Made by a program: the position numbers and the translations under genes
Notes under the pieces: model-generated
Told to the model about the DNA's origin: nothing
Database searches by the model: none
What the model saw: the letters and a program-made list of their open reading frames with translations, nothing else
Shown: positions 41,779 through 52,131 of the stretch, in pieces
Layout: every line of letters begins with the position of its first letter
How positions within the stretch are numbered: the stretch's first letter is position 1
Source: Leishmania mexicana MHOM/GT/2001/U1103
Lineage: Eukaryota; Euglenozoa; Kinetoplastea; Trypanosomatida; Trypanosomatidae
DNA length: 64,000 nt
Direction: 5' to 3'
Assembly: GCF_000234665.1 (NCBI RefSeq)
Contig: NC_018329.1
Span: forward strand, 1 to 64,000

Positions 41779-42760
41779 TCGTCACCGCAAGCAAGGACTG
41801 AAGCGAAGGTCCGTATGAGCAACACAAGGAAAGGCACTAGAGCAGGCGCAATCTGTCGGTATGTGTCGCGGCCCCCATAGACGGTGACGACGGACGGTGG
41901 CTCTCTTCACACGCGGAGAAAGCAGGAGAAAAACAACATGAAAGACGCAGCTCAGTAAGATAGTCGAGCGGCAAGCATGGCCACAGGCACGCACAAGGAC
42001 GTGAGTCACGCAAGGGGCATGATGTCATCATCAACGAACGCGCCGCATCGCCATATGGGGCGAACAATCGAAACACATCAAGCGAAGAGGGGGGAGTGGA
42101 AATGAAGGAAGTAGGTCCGTCCCACGGCACTGGGTGTGCAACGAGGGATGCCGAGGGAGGTGGTGGTTGTCAGCTCGCGCACCTCTTCTTCTCATCGCGC
42201 GCCACGACAGGGAGTGGTCCTCTGGCGGCCTGCTCTCGCTCATGAGCGGGCGGTCGCGTATCCTGCGAGAGCACAGCAGCGCAGCCACATCTGTGGCCCA
42301 TGTGGAGAACCCAGTAAACTTCGTCACCTCGCGCTGAGTGTCATCAGGGTAGACAATTCGTCTACTTTCTCTTTCCCTCTTCTGGTGTGGAGGACCGGGA
42401 TTGGCCAAAAAAAAATAAAACGAGAACGCAGGCGAAGAGAGGAGAGGGTGCGGTGCCTTAGCCGACAATTATCTTTACGCACCAGCACCAACGGAGAACC
42501 AGGGGCCAAGGAGAGTGTGTAGACGGCACCAAATCGCATGGAGCCTTGAGAGAGCGAAGTAGGAGTAGATTCATTGCAAGGTGCATGACACGACGGCCTG
42601 TGCGCCTCTTTGGCGCGACCTCCTTTCTGTCTCTCCTCGCTACCCTTTCCCCAAGCACAGATGCGCAGGCGCCATCACACCACAACCGAGGGCAGCAGAC
42701 AGCACTTCTGCGCTGCACACAAGCACACACAAAGCATTCGGCGAAGCAGGTTTCTATCGA
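41779..42760. other. Intergenic: TypA leader and RPB6 3' flank
   Basis: About 980 bp with no supported gene. The splice AG for TypA is at about 41798. Confidence 0.55.
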
Positions 42761-43150
42761 CTAGTACTGCAGGTCGAGCATAGTCACGTCCACCATGAGC
42801 TCATTTACCGGAATCGTTTCGACGGCACCATCCGGCCATATGCGGCGCACCAGCATTCGAATCTTACGCTGCAAGAGGTCGTACTTGGCCATCATGACCG
42901 GATCTACTGCGAGAGAGCGCGGGTTGGTGCAGCGCTCCGCCGTCTCAACAGAATCCAGACCAGAAGTGGTACCGGGAAGCGACATGGCCGCGCCGCTGGC
43001 GATCTGCTTGGCGCGCTCGCCGATAACGCGGGCGACCTCGAACTTGGTCAAGTACAGACCACTTCGCCGCTCCACAAACGGAGTCACCGTGGTGGAATAG
43101 GCCTCCACACTCTTCGCCACCTCGGCATCAAGGACTTCGGATCGCAGCAT
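42761..43150 (-). CDS. RPB6: RNA polymerase common subunit RPB6
   Basis: A 129-aa nuclear protein matching the RPB6/omega/RpoK family, an assembly subunit of RNA polymerases. Diagnostic segments are LTKFEVARVIGERAKQIASGA (34-54, corresponding to the T-x-Y/F-E-x-A-x-x-x-G-x-R-A-x-Q-I-x-x-G core) and DPVMMAKYDLLQRKIRMLVRR (83-103), then the C-terminal PDGAVETIPVNEL. An insertion (about 56-80) separates the two conserved parts. The acidic N-terminal tail usual in eukaryotic RPB6 is short here. Trypanosomatids carry two RPB6 isoforms, one associated with Pol I; I cannot decide which one this is. A clear splice acceptor lies about 30 nt upstream. Confidence 0.9.
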   Translation of the reverse strand: MLRSEVLDAEVAKSVEAYSTTVTPFVERRSGLYLTKFEVARVIGERAKQIASGAAMSLPGTTSGLDSVETAERCTNPRSLAVDPVMMAKYDLLQRKIRMLVRRIWPDGAVETIPVNELMVDVTMLDLQY

Positions 43151-43918
43151 TGTCTACGTCGTGTGGGACCGGCGCGTCTTCTAAAAATGGACCGAGGCGT
43201 GATAGAAGTCGAACAAAAGAGAACAACACACAAGAAAGATTGGCGCCAGCAACAACTGTGGGAGCGCTGTTGCTCCGCAACGGGCCTTGCCTAGAGGGAA
43301 CGTGGGTGGACCCTGTCGTGGTACAGGTGAACATGTGTACCCCAATGTATGGAAGTGTTGGTTGCGATGCGACATGAGACGGGGGTGGGGGTGGGGGAAG
43401 TACGTTGTTTGCAAGCCGCAATCAGCAGGCGAGCAATAAGAAAAGGCAGCGGAGCGGGGCATACATGGACGGGAAAAAGAGGCGCGCACTGTCGCACACG
43501 AGGGTCCCACCATCTCGGCGAACAACATGACAGAGTCGCCAAGGAGCCATGCCGCTGGAATAAAAGCATTACTACCTCCACGGCCCCAGATTCAGGGGTT
43601 GATGACACATCATCATCCTACCCCTTCCCTAGAAAAGTGTCCACACCAGACCCCCACAGGGAAAGGGAGGCGGACGCGGGTTGCGTGCAAAGCATGAAAA
43701 CACGGCATCTCCTTTGCGTCGCATTTTGTTTCGTGCGATGCGAGTAGTGTGCGGCAGCGGCGTGGTTGCGTTTTTGAGACACACCATTCGCTTCCGCATC
43801 ACTTCCACCTCTTTGCCTCACCCAACGAATCCATGTAGAAAGTCAGTGTTACCTTTTGGCGCGACTCACACCCCTGACACACACACACATGCATACGACA
43901 GCATCCGTGCACCTGCCC
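43151..43918. other. Intergenic: RPB6 leader and 3' flank of the 712-aa gene
   Basis: About 770 bp; contains the splice signal at 43181-43230 and no gene. Confidence 0.6.
43181..43230 (-). promoter_or_regulatory. Trans-splice acceptor for RPB6
   Basis: On the minus strand a T-rich pyrimidine tract (TCTTTCTTGTGTGTTGTTC and on) is followed by CCATTTTTAG, with AG complementary to 43181-43182. The leader is about 30 nt, fixing the start at 43150. Confidence 0.7.
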
Positions 43919-46057
43919 CTACGTTAGCACCTCCTCGAGGCCCTCGACGGCGCAGCTGAGCGAGAACAAGTCGAGCGGCGTGAGAGACACCTCCACGGCA
44001 AAGGATTTCGTCTGATGCACTTCGGATGCAGTCGCAGCGCTTGTCATAAGAGTGCGGCATCGAGGAAGAAGTTGCTCGCGGAGAGCACGCACCAGGTGGC
44101 ACCATGCGCAGCGCACAGAGGCATCTTTGTCACCGGCCCCCGACATCGCAGCCGGCGTGCACGATGAGCGAATCCATGCCTGCTGACTCACCTCCACACG
44201 CACAAAGTTCAACACGACAACCAGCGGGTCCACGAAGCCGCTCGTGCCGCTCGACACTTGCGTGAGGAAAGCTTGAACGCACTCCTGAATTACAAAAGGC
44301 ATCATCGAGTGCATCGGCGATGTCTGCCGCTCGGTGAGATGATCGCTCTCGCTTTTCGCCGCACGCCACTCGCGCAGCAACTCTTCCAGGAAGAAGCGGG
44401 CGATGGACGGGTAGGGGCAAAGAGCCATAAGTGAGCCGTGCATGCGGACCCGCGTCCGCTCCTCAAGTCGCCCCAGAAGCTCCAGTGCCACCGTGCGGGC
44501 CATTCGTCGGTGTTCATCGACCGGGCACATGGCAGAGATGATCAGCAGCTCCCTTGCCAGGTCAAAAAACGCCTCGTAGCGTCTCGTGTGGCACGATTCG
44601 AGCCCCTGTTGCCTACCGGAGCGTAGCTCGCTGCGCTGCGCTTCTTCGGCACAACAGAGCGTGTACTTGGGCACAGCGGACAGAAGATCGTGCAAAAACA
44701 GCAAATGCCGCAGGAGCGCGGCAGCGCTGCGCACGCAACGCAGAACTACAATGTACGCATCGGCGACGCCGAGAAGCAGCGACGAAGCGGACACCGAGTA
44801 CGCGAATGACGGCTGCGCCGCTGCCGTGACCTGGTGCCGAAGCACGTCAGCGAGAAGCAACAGCGCTCCCTGCCGACACAGCGGCAAAGAAAAGTACTCC
44901 GCCGGAGACCCTGCCGCGGCCTCCCTTGAATGGGCATCCACCCCGTCCAGCGCCACCAACGTGAACGCCTCTACTTCTCGATCGTGCTCCACGGCGAGGC
45001 TGGCTGCGGTGCTGTCCGGCGGTGCGGTGCCCCTCTCGACGTCAGCGAGGTGTAATGTGCCGCCATGGCCACCGGAGAGCCCGGAAGCCTGCAAAGCAGC
45101 GAGTGCAAACGAAAGGGAATCTCTGGAGTGGTAGCAGTGCACCTCGCCCGCAACCTCGCGGAGGCGCGCGAGACATTCGGTGAAACTGGCGCCGAGGTCA
45201 TCGTCCGCCGCCGTCTCAGACGGGGCTCCACGCTGAGCTGTCACGCTGTTCGGGGCACTTGGGCCCATCTCTTGCAAAAAGCGTGCGCGCCACTGTTGCA
45301 GGGTGGCGGTCGTCGACCCTCGAAGTGGTCGGGGTAAAGACAGGGAGGGACAGGCTTCTGTGTTGCACAGTGTAGCGTACGCTGCCAGCAGCAGCGCGGC
45401 GGCAGCATCATCTTCGTCGCCTGTAGTGCGGCAGAGCGCGACGACAAAACGCACCAGCTCCTCGCGCACGCGGTACACATGAAGTGCCTCGAGGAGATCC
45501 CTTTGCTGCTCTCTGGGCTTGCTCTCGGCGTCGTCATCCGCTTCCAGGCCCGGCGCACTAGGTAAACGACCTATCGGGTTCGAAGCTCTGACCGCGGTAG
45601 GCTCCGCGTCACGGAGATGAAGGCGCGGCAGAACCCAGTGCACGAGAAAAGGGACGAGATCACGCGTCCATGCTTGCATTGTCGCGTGCACGCGTGCCAG
45701 AAAACAGCCCTCGTTCACACAAGTAAATGTATCCGACTTCTCCGACCGTAGAAGTCGGCGCTTACGCTCCACCGTATCCAAGAACAGTGCCAGGTACACG
45801 CGTGACGCCAGGACCACGTACAGCGACACCTGCGCAGGCGAAGGGCACGGCATCGACACCGACAGAAGGGAGCTCATCAGCTCACGTGCGCCCGTCAGCC
45901 GCCCCTGATGAGAGCCACTGTGCGTCAGAAGATCATCGAAAGGGAGCGCGCTCAGCCATGCGTACTCATGCGCAAGCAACTCCAAGGCTGGCACGCCTTC
46001 CGCCGGAGCGGCGGCAAACGCCCATATTGCTGTTGCTGCAGCGTCTGTGCTGTCCAT
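43919..46057 (-). CDS. Hypothetical 712-aa helical protein
   Basis: An unrecognised, probably trypanosomatid-specific protein. It is Leu/Ala-rich and predicted almost entirely helical, with repeated amphipathic stretches (SLYVVLASRVYLALFLDTVERKRR near 79-101; REELVRFVVALCRTTGDEDDAAAALLLAAYATL; LLLADVLRHQVTAAAQ; DLARELLIISAMC; RTVALELLGRLEER), suggestive of an alpha-solenoid scaffold. One acidic linker lies near 165-185. No catalytic motif or signal peptide is visible. The start at 46057 has pyrimidine tracts and candidate AGs at 46076-46077 and 46094-46095. Confidence 0.8.
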   Translation of the reverse strand: MDSTDAAATAIWAFAAAPAEGVPALELLAHEYAWLSALPFDDLLTHSGSHQGRLTGARELMSSLLSVSMPCPSPAQVSLYVVLASRVYLALFLDTVERKRRLLRSEKSDTFTCVNEGCFLARVHATMQAWTRDLVPFLVHWVLPRLHLRDAEPTAVRASNPIGRLPSAPGLEADDDAESKPREQQRDLLEALHVYRVREELVRFVVALCRTTGDEDDAAAALLLAAYATLCNTEACPSLSLPRPLRGSTTATLQQWRARFLQEMGPSAPNSVTAQRGAPSETAADDDLGASFTECLARLREVAGEVHCYHSRDSLSFALAALQASGLSGGHGGTLHLADVERGTAPPDSTAASLAVEHDREVEAFTLVALDGVDAHSREAAAGSPAEYFSLPLCRQGALLLLADVLRHQVTAAAQPSFAYSVSASSLLLGVADAYIVVLRCVRSAAALLRHLLFLHDLLSAVPKYTLCCAEEAQRSELRSGRQQGLESCHTRRYEAFFDLARELLIISAMCPVDEHRRMARTVALELLGRLEERTRVRMHGSLMALCPYPSIARFFLEELLREWRAAKSESDHLTERQTSPMHSMMPFVIQECVQAFLTQVSSGTSGFVDPLVVVLNFVRVEVSQQAWIRSSCTPAAMSGAGDKDASVRCAWCHLVRALREQLLPRCRTLMTSAATASEVHQTKSFAVEVSLTPLDLFSLSCAVEGLEEVLT

Positions 46058-46792
46058 GTAGGGGAGTGGGCCTGTCTAGGGAGGGTGAACCAGCTCGGGG
46101 AGGGGGGAGGATATGGAGAACAAAGGTTAACAGAAATGGCGCACAGTGAAAGGGACAAACGGGGGGAGGGGTACGATGAATAGGGAAGGAGTGGCTGCAC
46201 TGAAAAGCCAAGGAGCTGCGAGGGAGCTTCATGCCGCACCGCTGAGGTGATGATATCGATACCTCTATGATGCCTCTCCGCTATTGCCACTAGCGTCCCC
46301 CGGAGAAAACTAAGCAAACCAGAAAGCCATATGCGTCCCAAGGGGCGATGCCACTCGGCACACCTTGCCTCATAACGAGTGCCATCCATCAGGCACGAGG
46401 AGCAGCCAAAAATCATTCCTGAAGTGCCCGTCCCTCCCCGCCGGATCTGTCCTCGATGGTGCCGTGGCAAGGTCCACAAAGCTCCTCCTCGCACCTCGTG
46501 ACGGTCCCCTCCCCGCCCAGAAAGACTCGCAAATCGAATGGTAATCATCAACACGGACACCCCATGCTGCCCAGGTTTGGATATCCACAGTAGACTCGAC
46601 GCGCATGCTGTGACAGCCGCGCACACAAAGGCGCTCACCCGCATCGTAGCGATACACGCGGGAACCAAAAACAGTCACTCCACACGTGCAACGGCTTCAT
46701 ATCCACGGCATTTCCTTCTCATTATGCCCCGCAACTTGCTACCGGCGGCAGAGAGACACTACAGTGTTCACGGCACCACAGCTCCAGGACAG
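46058..46792. other. Intergenic: leader of the 712-aa gene
   Basis: About 735 bp. The segment near 46100-46110 is purine-rich (pyrimidine tract for the 712-aa gene). The overlapping open frame at 45952-46668 runs into that coding region and is a shadow. Confidence 0.55.
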
Positions 46793-47440
46793 TCACCCAG
46801 GCGGCGATGGTTGTGGGGAGGACTGAATGACACGGTCTAGCAACAGCTTACCCTGGCTCGAAACTGCCTCGTCGTACCTACGCTTCAACTCCGCATACTT
46901 GCGCTCCAGCATGGTGGACTGCAAAGCAGAGGCGGCAGTTTGCCTCTGGTTGGCCTCGGCCTGCTCGCCGAGAGCGCGCCGAAGCTCTGACACCTGCACC
47001 GCCGTACTATACTGCTTAACAACGAGGGCTTCTTTCAACTTGCGTGCTTCCTCAAGGCACCGCGTGGCGTGGACGGCCACCGTGGTGTCTGCGCCAAAGG
47101 CTCGGGGCGTCAAGTCCACGCGCTCGTCCGGGATAATTCGGGAGCGAATATCAGCCATTTCGAAAAGCAAATCGTCCAGGATGACAAACGCCTCTCGGGC
47201 ATCTGCAGCAGCAGACGACTCGTCGCGGCACACGCCTGCCGTCGCACTAGACTCCTCCATCGTTTGTAGCGACACTTTCGGACAATGTCGTGCATCGCAA
47301 GCGAGGAGCGACGCGTTCGCGCGCCGGAGTCGCAGCACCTCGTCCTGCAGCACCTCAATCGTTTGACTCAGCTCGGCGTTGCGGGCAGCTGCCGCCTCCA
47401 CCTCAAGCGACAGGAGAAGTGTGTCCGCTGCATCCGCCAT
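46793..47440 (-). CDS. Hypothetical 215-aa coiled-coil protein
   Basis: The start MADAADTLLLSLEVEAAAAR at 47440 leads directly into a heptad-patterned coiled coil (about 5-45: ELSQTIEVLQDEVLRLRRAN). A middle region around 80-110 (FVILDDLLFEMADIRSRI) and a second long coiled coil (about 125-205: CLEEARKLKEALVVKQ, VSELRRALGEQAEAN, LERKYAELKRRYDEAV) follow. No enzymatic motif is seen. It is probably a structural or adaptor protein; the family is not recognised. The 34 codons of open frame upstream contain no conserved-looking sequence, so the internal ATG is preferred. Confidence 0.7.
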   Translation of the reverse strand: MADAADTLLLSLEVEAAAARNAELSQTIEVLQDEVLRLRRANASLLACDARHCPKVSLQTMEESSATAGVCRDESSAAADAREAFVILDDLLFEMADIRSRIIPDERVDLTPRAFGADTTVAVHATRCLEEARKLKEALVVKQYSTAVQVSELRRALGEQAEANQRQTAASALQSTMLERKYAELKRRYDEAVSSQGKLLLDRVIQSSPQPSPPG

Positions 47441-48716
47441 GTGCCGGAGTCCGTGTGGTTGACAGAGAGAGGGACACAGAGAACACTGCGGCATCAGCGC
47501 GTCCCTGAGGTTTCTATGTCTATGATACTCCACCGGCGACACCGTCTGCGGTACCAGAGGAGGAATTAAAGGAGCAGCTGGCGTCGTCGAAAGTGGAGCC
47601 TCGCCTTCCCTCTTGTTCTATGAAAGATGTCGTTTTGCCTTGAATCGGAATAGTAGAGTTCCCAGAAGACACCTTACGCGGCGTGACGTCTGCGCCTGTC
47701 ACATCTCCGCTGCAAGGGGGGGAGGAATGCGCACACGTATTTGTGTGTGGCGAACGGTGCCACACAACGCAGATGAGACACGGAGAAAATGTGGAGTCGA
47801 GCTTTGGTTGAGACTGGCCGCTGTGTGGCGCCGCCATGAGTAAGCCGAGAGACCGAAGCACGCGGCAGTTAAGCACCGACAGTACACAGCGCACACGAAA
47901 CACAACGTGGCCAACATCATTACAGAAGCGCAGAGAGACCGAGAGGAGCCGTGACAAACACCACACGAATCCAAGGGAACAGAATCCGTCTGCACACAGT
48001 GCTGACCATCATGCGTACGCTGGCTTGCCCGTCAGTTCGCCTCCTCACTGCAAAGGCCTGTCCTAATTCTCTCCCTCGCTTCCCGCTACTTCGCCCGCAG
48101 AGAATCCAGGCAAAGGTGCAACCTCCGCCGTGCAGCCCCGGCTGTAAGGCACGGCAGTCATGAAGGAGGCGCCGCGACTGAAGAACTGAGAGAGAAGAAA
48201 AGAGGGAAGGAGCGTGGTGGCGAAGGGGCCTGGAACTGACTGTGCGTGAAAAGTACTTGGCACGGCTGCGATAGACGAGCGTGGTGCAACTGGAGGCGCC
48301 TGCGGTGCTTTCTATTCCTCTTTCTGGGAAACGCGGGTCTGTGGATGTATCACTCTGCAGGAAGGGCAAAAACGTGAAGGCAACAAGGAGAAGGGGGCCA
48401 CGGCGAACAGGCGCTTCTGCCGTCTCCACTAGCCCCATTTGCGCAGACGCACCAACGCACAGGCACAAGCCGACGAAGACAGTGCAGACGACGCAGGACC
48501 GCGGCGCGTGTATGCAGCTCGAGTGTCGACATCACCCCCCTCTCCCTCGATGTCAGTGAGCATGGGCCATCCATTAAATCAAAAAGGTTACACACATTTT
48601 CCCACACCAGCACATGTGTCAAAGTGCACAACAACGACAATACAATCCCGCCGACCGAAGAGGTTTGCGCATCCTTGCAGATGTCGCCTGCTTCTGCGAC
48701 CCCACCCCCTCCCTGT
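47441..48716. other. Intergenic: 215-aa gene leader and CPSF100 3' flank
   Basis: About 1.3 kb with no supported gene; several short open frames on both strands look spurious. Confidence 0.55.
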
Positions 48717-51185
48717 CTATAGCGCCTGCGAGTACTGCCGGTAAACAGTGCGGCGCAGATCAAACAGCGCTGGGGTGGCGATGGAGGAGATCGTGACGGT
48801 GCCGTCCGCGCCTTTGCGAACACACACGCCTTCGTCAAAGACGAGAAGCGGCGCCTTCTTGTGAAACTCGCTGTACAATCCGCTCTCCTGACGTGACGTC
48901 TCGCGCAGGCGACGCAGGTCCATGTCGCCAACAAAGAAGGAGCCGCTCTGCAGCCCGCGCTGCTCCCGCTGTGTCGCGCACGCCTGCGACTTGTCCGCTG
49001 TCACAGAGGCGAGGGAGTAGATGGCCCGGTCGGAGCGACGGCGCTGCATCTCTGGTTCCTCGAGGTCGGCCTCTGCGCGCACGCCAGAGAGTTCACCGTT
49101 GACCCACCCGACCTCCCACGTGCTCTTCGACTTCGTCTCGCGAACACGGCGGAGGCCCCGCGACAGGCTACGCGCCAGACTCGATTCCAGCTGCACCGCA
49201 TACGAGTACACGTGCGTCGCCAGTTCCAGCGGTGCGCCGGAGGAGGTGGTGCTGAACACGTTTGAGCCGCACTTCATCGCCTTGTCGGCACGGCAAAAAT
49301 GCAGAAACGCCCGCCCGTCCTCGGCGCTGCCGCGAAGTCCGACCAACTTTTTTGCAAACGTCCACTTTGTCTTGAGGACGCTCTTCATGGTGAGCGCGTC
49401 GGGATAGCCGCTGAGATCGGAGAGGACAACGCGGCAGCGCCGGGTCACCTGCACCGCAACCCGTGACACCTTCGATGGGATGTTCGCGAGCCGCTGCGCA
49501 TCGTTCTCCACCTGCAGCGCTTCTGGTCCCGCATCGCTGTGCTGACGCGCAGGTGCGCGTTTCTGCAGCACGACCTGCTCCTCCTCGCTCACAGGGAGTC
49601 CATACGTTACATCGACGCGCTTCAGCGCCGCCGCGCTCAGAGTGCTCGTCGTCTCCAGCACGGGAAAGCTGAGATGCTTCGAGTGGTAGTGTAGCGGGGG
49701 CGGCAACACCAAGCCAAGGGTCGTCGCCGTCTTCGCCTTGGATGCGGCGCGGGCAGCACCACCTGCGTCTGCATCCTTGGTGCCGGCGTAGGCGGCAGCC
49801 TTCTCAGTTGCGCCGCCGTGGCCCGTCGCCGTCGTCGCCCATTCATCGTCATCGTCGTCGTTCTCTTCTCGTTTGGCAGCTGCAGCCTCGTCGTCGTCTT
49901 GCACAATCTGGAAGGCGCTCTGCGCCTCCAACTCGCGCCGGCGCTGCTCCATTTCGTGCTCGAGCTCAATGTAGTACTCCTCTAATTCCTCCCCACTCAA
50001 CCGACTGCGGCGCGTGATTTGCATGTGGAGGCGCTCGCCGTCGGCGGCGGCGGTGACAACGGCCGCGTTCGTCCCTGGCAACGGCGGCTCAGTCAAGACG
50101 ATGAGGTGATCGGCGCCGTCGCGGTTTCCCTTCACGAAGTACTCGAGCAGCTCTGCGGAGGGCCCAAAATCGAGGGAGGCACCGTCCGTGACACAGATCT
50201 TCGGGCCCTGGATCGTGAGCGCCTCCTCCGCGCTGCGACACGTGAGGACGTTGGCAAAGAGGCGCTTATCATCGAGGATCAAGTAGTCCTGCAGAGCCTC
50301 GGTCATGGTGCCCGCTTTGTCGAGCAGCTCCTGTGCCTGGGCAGCCACCAAAACAACCTTGTACTTGTCGCCGCCCTGCTCCGCCAAGAGGTGCACAATA
50401 ATGTTCAATACCTCCAGACCACGACCTGCGACGTTAACAGGCACGAGAACGTCGCTGCCACCACGCAGAGTGTGCTGGAATTCCTTGAAGAGGCTCTTCA
50501 GTTGCTCCTCGTATTTGGCCGTCCGATTCGCGCCGGTCATGTGAAAGGGAAAGCTGCTCGCAAGAACGATGTTCGCAGTGGTCGGCACGTCAAACGGCTT
50601 CAGCGCGTACGACGGCTTCACCGAGAAGTCGGGGCAGTAGAAGAGCTCATCGATTTGGTACTTGACTGTCCAACTGTAGCCGCCCAGCATGCGGCCAGCA
50701 AAGACGGCGAAGCAGTTGACCTCGACGTCATCGTTTTTCACGGTGACCTTGCCGCCGTACGGCTCACGGAGAGAACGGAAGCTGTGGTAGATGGAATCCA
50801 CCGTCATCGTAAAGGACTCCCCATCTGCGAGGGTGAACGTGTGCGAGTTCGGGTACTGGTACAGGAAGGAGTGCAGGACACTGTGCACGCCGATTTTTGA
50901 TGTGCCACCGGCCGCCGCTACGAACGTGCCGGGGGAGATGTGGCTGAGGACAAAAGGAAGGGCCCCGCAGGCAGTGATGTGTGGGCTCGACAGGATCACG
51001 GCATGCACAGTTGGCAGGTACGGCTTCAGTTTGTCGAGGAAGGACGTGTCGAACTCATCGTTCCATCCGCAGTCGAAGAGGATGCGCACCCCGTCGATCT
51101 CAACGAGGTAGGCATAAGGTGCATTAGGGGTAGTGCACTCGTACACCGAAGTGAACTGAATGCTGCCCGCTGAGGCGCGCAGCAT
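48717..51185 (-). CDS. CPSF2: Cleavage and polyadenylation specificity factor subunit 2 (CPSF100)
   Basis: An 822-aa metallo-beta-lactamase/beta-CASP protein of the CPSF100 type, the catalytically inactive partner of the CPSF73 endonuclease in mRNA 3'-end processing; in trypanosomatids this is coupled to trans-splicing of the next cistron. The N-terminus has the fold's opening strands (YLVEIDGVRILFDCGWND, 26-43). The zinc-ligand motif of active enzymes (H-x-H-x-D-H) is replaced by ILSSPHITACGALP (64-77), as expected for CPSF100. A Glu/Arg helix and a very acidic, Ala-rich linker (about 425-510) interrupt the protein before the C-terminal conserved region (SRVAVQVTRRCRVVLSDLSG...). The start at 51185 is chosen because homology begins there (MLRASAGSIQFTSVYE). 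Confidence 0.9.
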   Translation of the reverse strand: MLRASAGSIQFTSVYECTTPNAPYAYLVEIDGVRILFDCGWNDEFDTSFLDKLKPYLPTVHAVILSSPHITACGALPFVLSHISPGTFVAAAGGTSKIGVHSVLHSFLYQYPNSHTFTLADGESFTMTVDSIYHSFRSLREPYGGKVTVKNDDVEVNCFAVFAGRMLGGYSWTVKYQIDELFYCPDFSVKPSYALKPFDVPTTANIVLASSFPFHMTGANRTAKYEEQLKSLFKEFQHTLRGGSDVLVPVNVAGRGLEVLNIIVHLLAEQGGDKYKVVLVAAQAQELLDKAGTMTEALQDYLILDDKRLFANVLTCRSAEEALTIQGPKICVTDGASLDFGPSAELLEYFVKGNRDGADHLIVLTEPPLPGTNAAVVTAAADGERLHMQITRRSRLSGEELEEYYIELEHEMEQRRRELEAQSAFQIVQDDDEAAAAKREENDDDDDEWATTATGHGGATEKAAAYAGTKDADAGGAARAASKAKTATTLGLVLPPPLHYHSKHLSFPVLETTSTLSAAALKRVDVTYGLPVSEEEQVVLQKRAPARQHSDAGPEALQVENDAQRLANIPSKVSRVAVQVTRRCRVVLSDLSGYPDALTMKSVLKTKWTFAKKLVGLRGSAEDGRAFLHFCRADKAMKCGSNVFSTTSSGAPLELATHVYSYAVQLESSLARSLSRGLRRVRETKSKSTWEVGWVNGELSGVRAEADLEEPEMQRRRSDRAIYSLASVTADKSQACATQREQRGLQSGSFFVGDMDLRRLRETSRQESGLYSEFHKKAPLLVFDEGVCVRKGADGTVTISSIATPALFDLRRTVYRQYSQAL

Positions 51186-52131
51186 GGCGATAACAGCGTG
51201 TACGGGAGGGAGGGGAGAGGAGGTGGAGCAAAGATAAAACAAAACGCGGCGAGAGGGGGGGGGGGCAGAGGAGTCGCCAGCCCGTTCTACGCGGCCTGAT
51301 GAGGGGTACTCGTAGGAAAGGTTGAGTAGTGTCGCCGCGGGGTGAAGGGGTCGTGTAGGGGCACGGGAGTGGGGGAGGGGGAAGGGGGGGCGACGTGCAG
51401 GCGGCCAGAGAGCGAAGCAGCAGTAGAAGCAGAAGTGGTGCAGTATGCCAGCGGCGGAGAGACGGAGGGGGAGAGGAGAACGATGAAAGGAAAGCGGCGG
51501 GGGTAGGGATCGGGGGGACAGAGGGGTTACAGAGGGGTCACAGACTCACTTCAAAGTCACGACCACGCCTGTAACAGAGAGGGCGTATGCGCATCAACAC
51601 ACGGAAGCAAAAAAAACGAGGGGTAGGAGGATTGCGTCTCGCCACTCCAGGAGGCGCGCGCACGCACACACGTGTAGCCCGACGCACCCGGCTTACCTTC
51701 GCCACCTCAGCGTTAGTTCAGGTGAGCACACAGGCCACTCCAGCCAGCAGTGTCCGCTGCGCTTCGCCCACATACGTACACAAAGCGAAGCAAACAGGAG
51801 CACCGCACACCTCACGCGCCGCGAAGGACGCGAAGAGACGGCGAGCGAGGCACGGACAGAAAAAAGGGGCGAAGACACACAAAACAAAAAACAGAACTGT
51901 GAAGGCTGCACGCGCCGCCGCCACTGGAACAACAGGGCTGCCCGCAGTAACCTCTGAAGCCACCGACACACATGAAAGCCAAGTTTGCCCATCGGACTGT
52001 AGCACGGTATGCAACCTTTCCAGCCTCAGATCCGCAGGGACCTCGGCGCGGGTCGACGCAGCATGACATAAGTACTCACGAATGATGCAGCCACTCTAGG
52101 ACATCATTGCCCCATCTGCACGCTCGCACCC
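51186..52131. other. Intergenic: CPSF100 leader and 3' flank of the dsRBD-like gene
   Basis: About 950 bp. The part from 51241 to 51540 is extremely G/A-rich on the plus strand, giving several strong pyrimidine tracts on the minus strand for CPSF100 splicing. No gene is seen. Confidence 0.6.

Noticed and set aside
40960..41880. 306-codon plus-strand frame
   Set aside because: It lies antisense to TypA; the plus-strand frame is a by-product of the GC-rich codon usage of the real gene.
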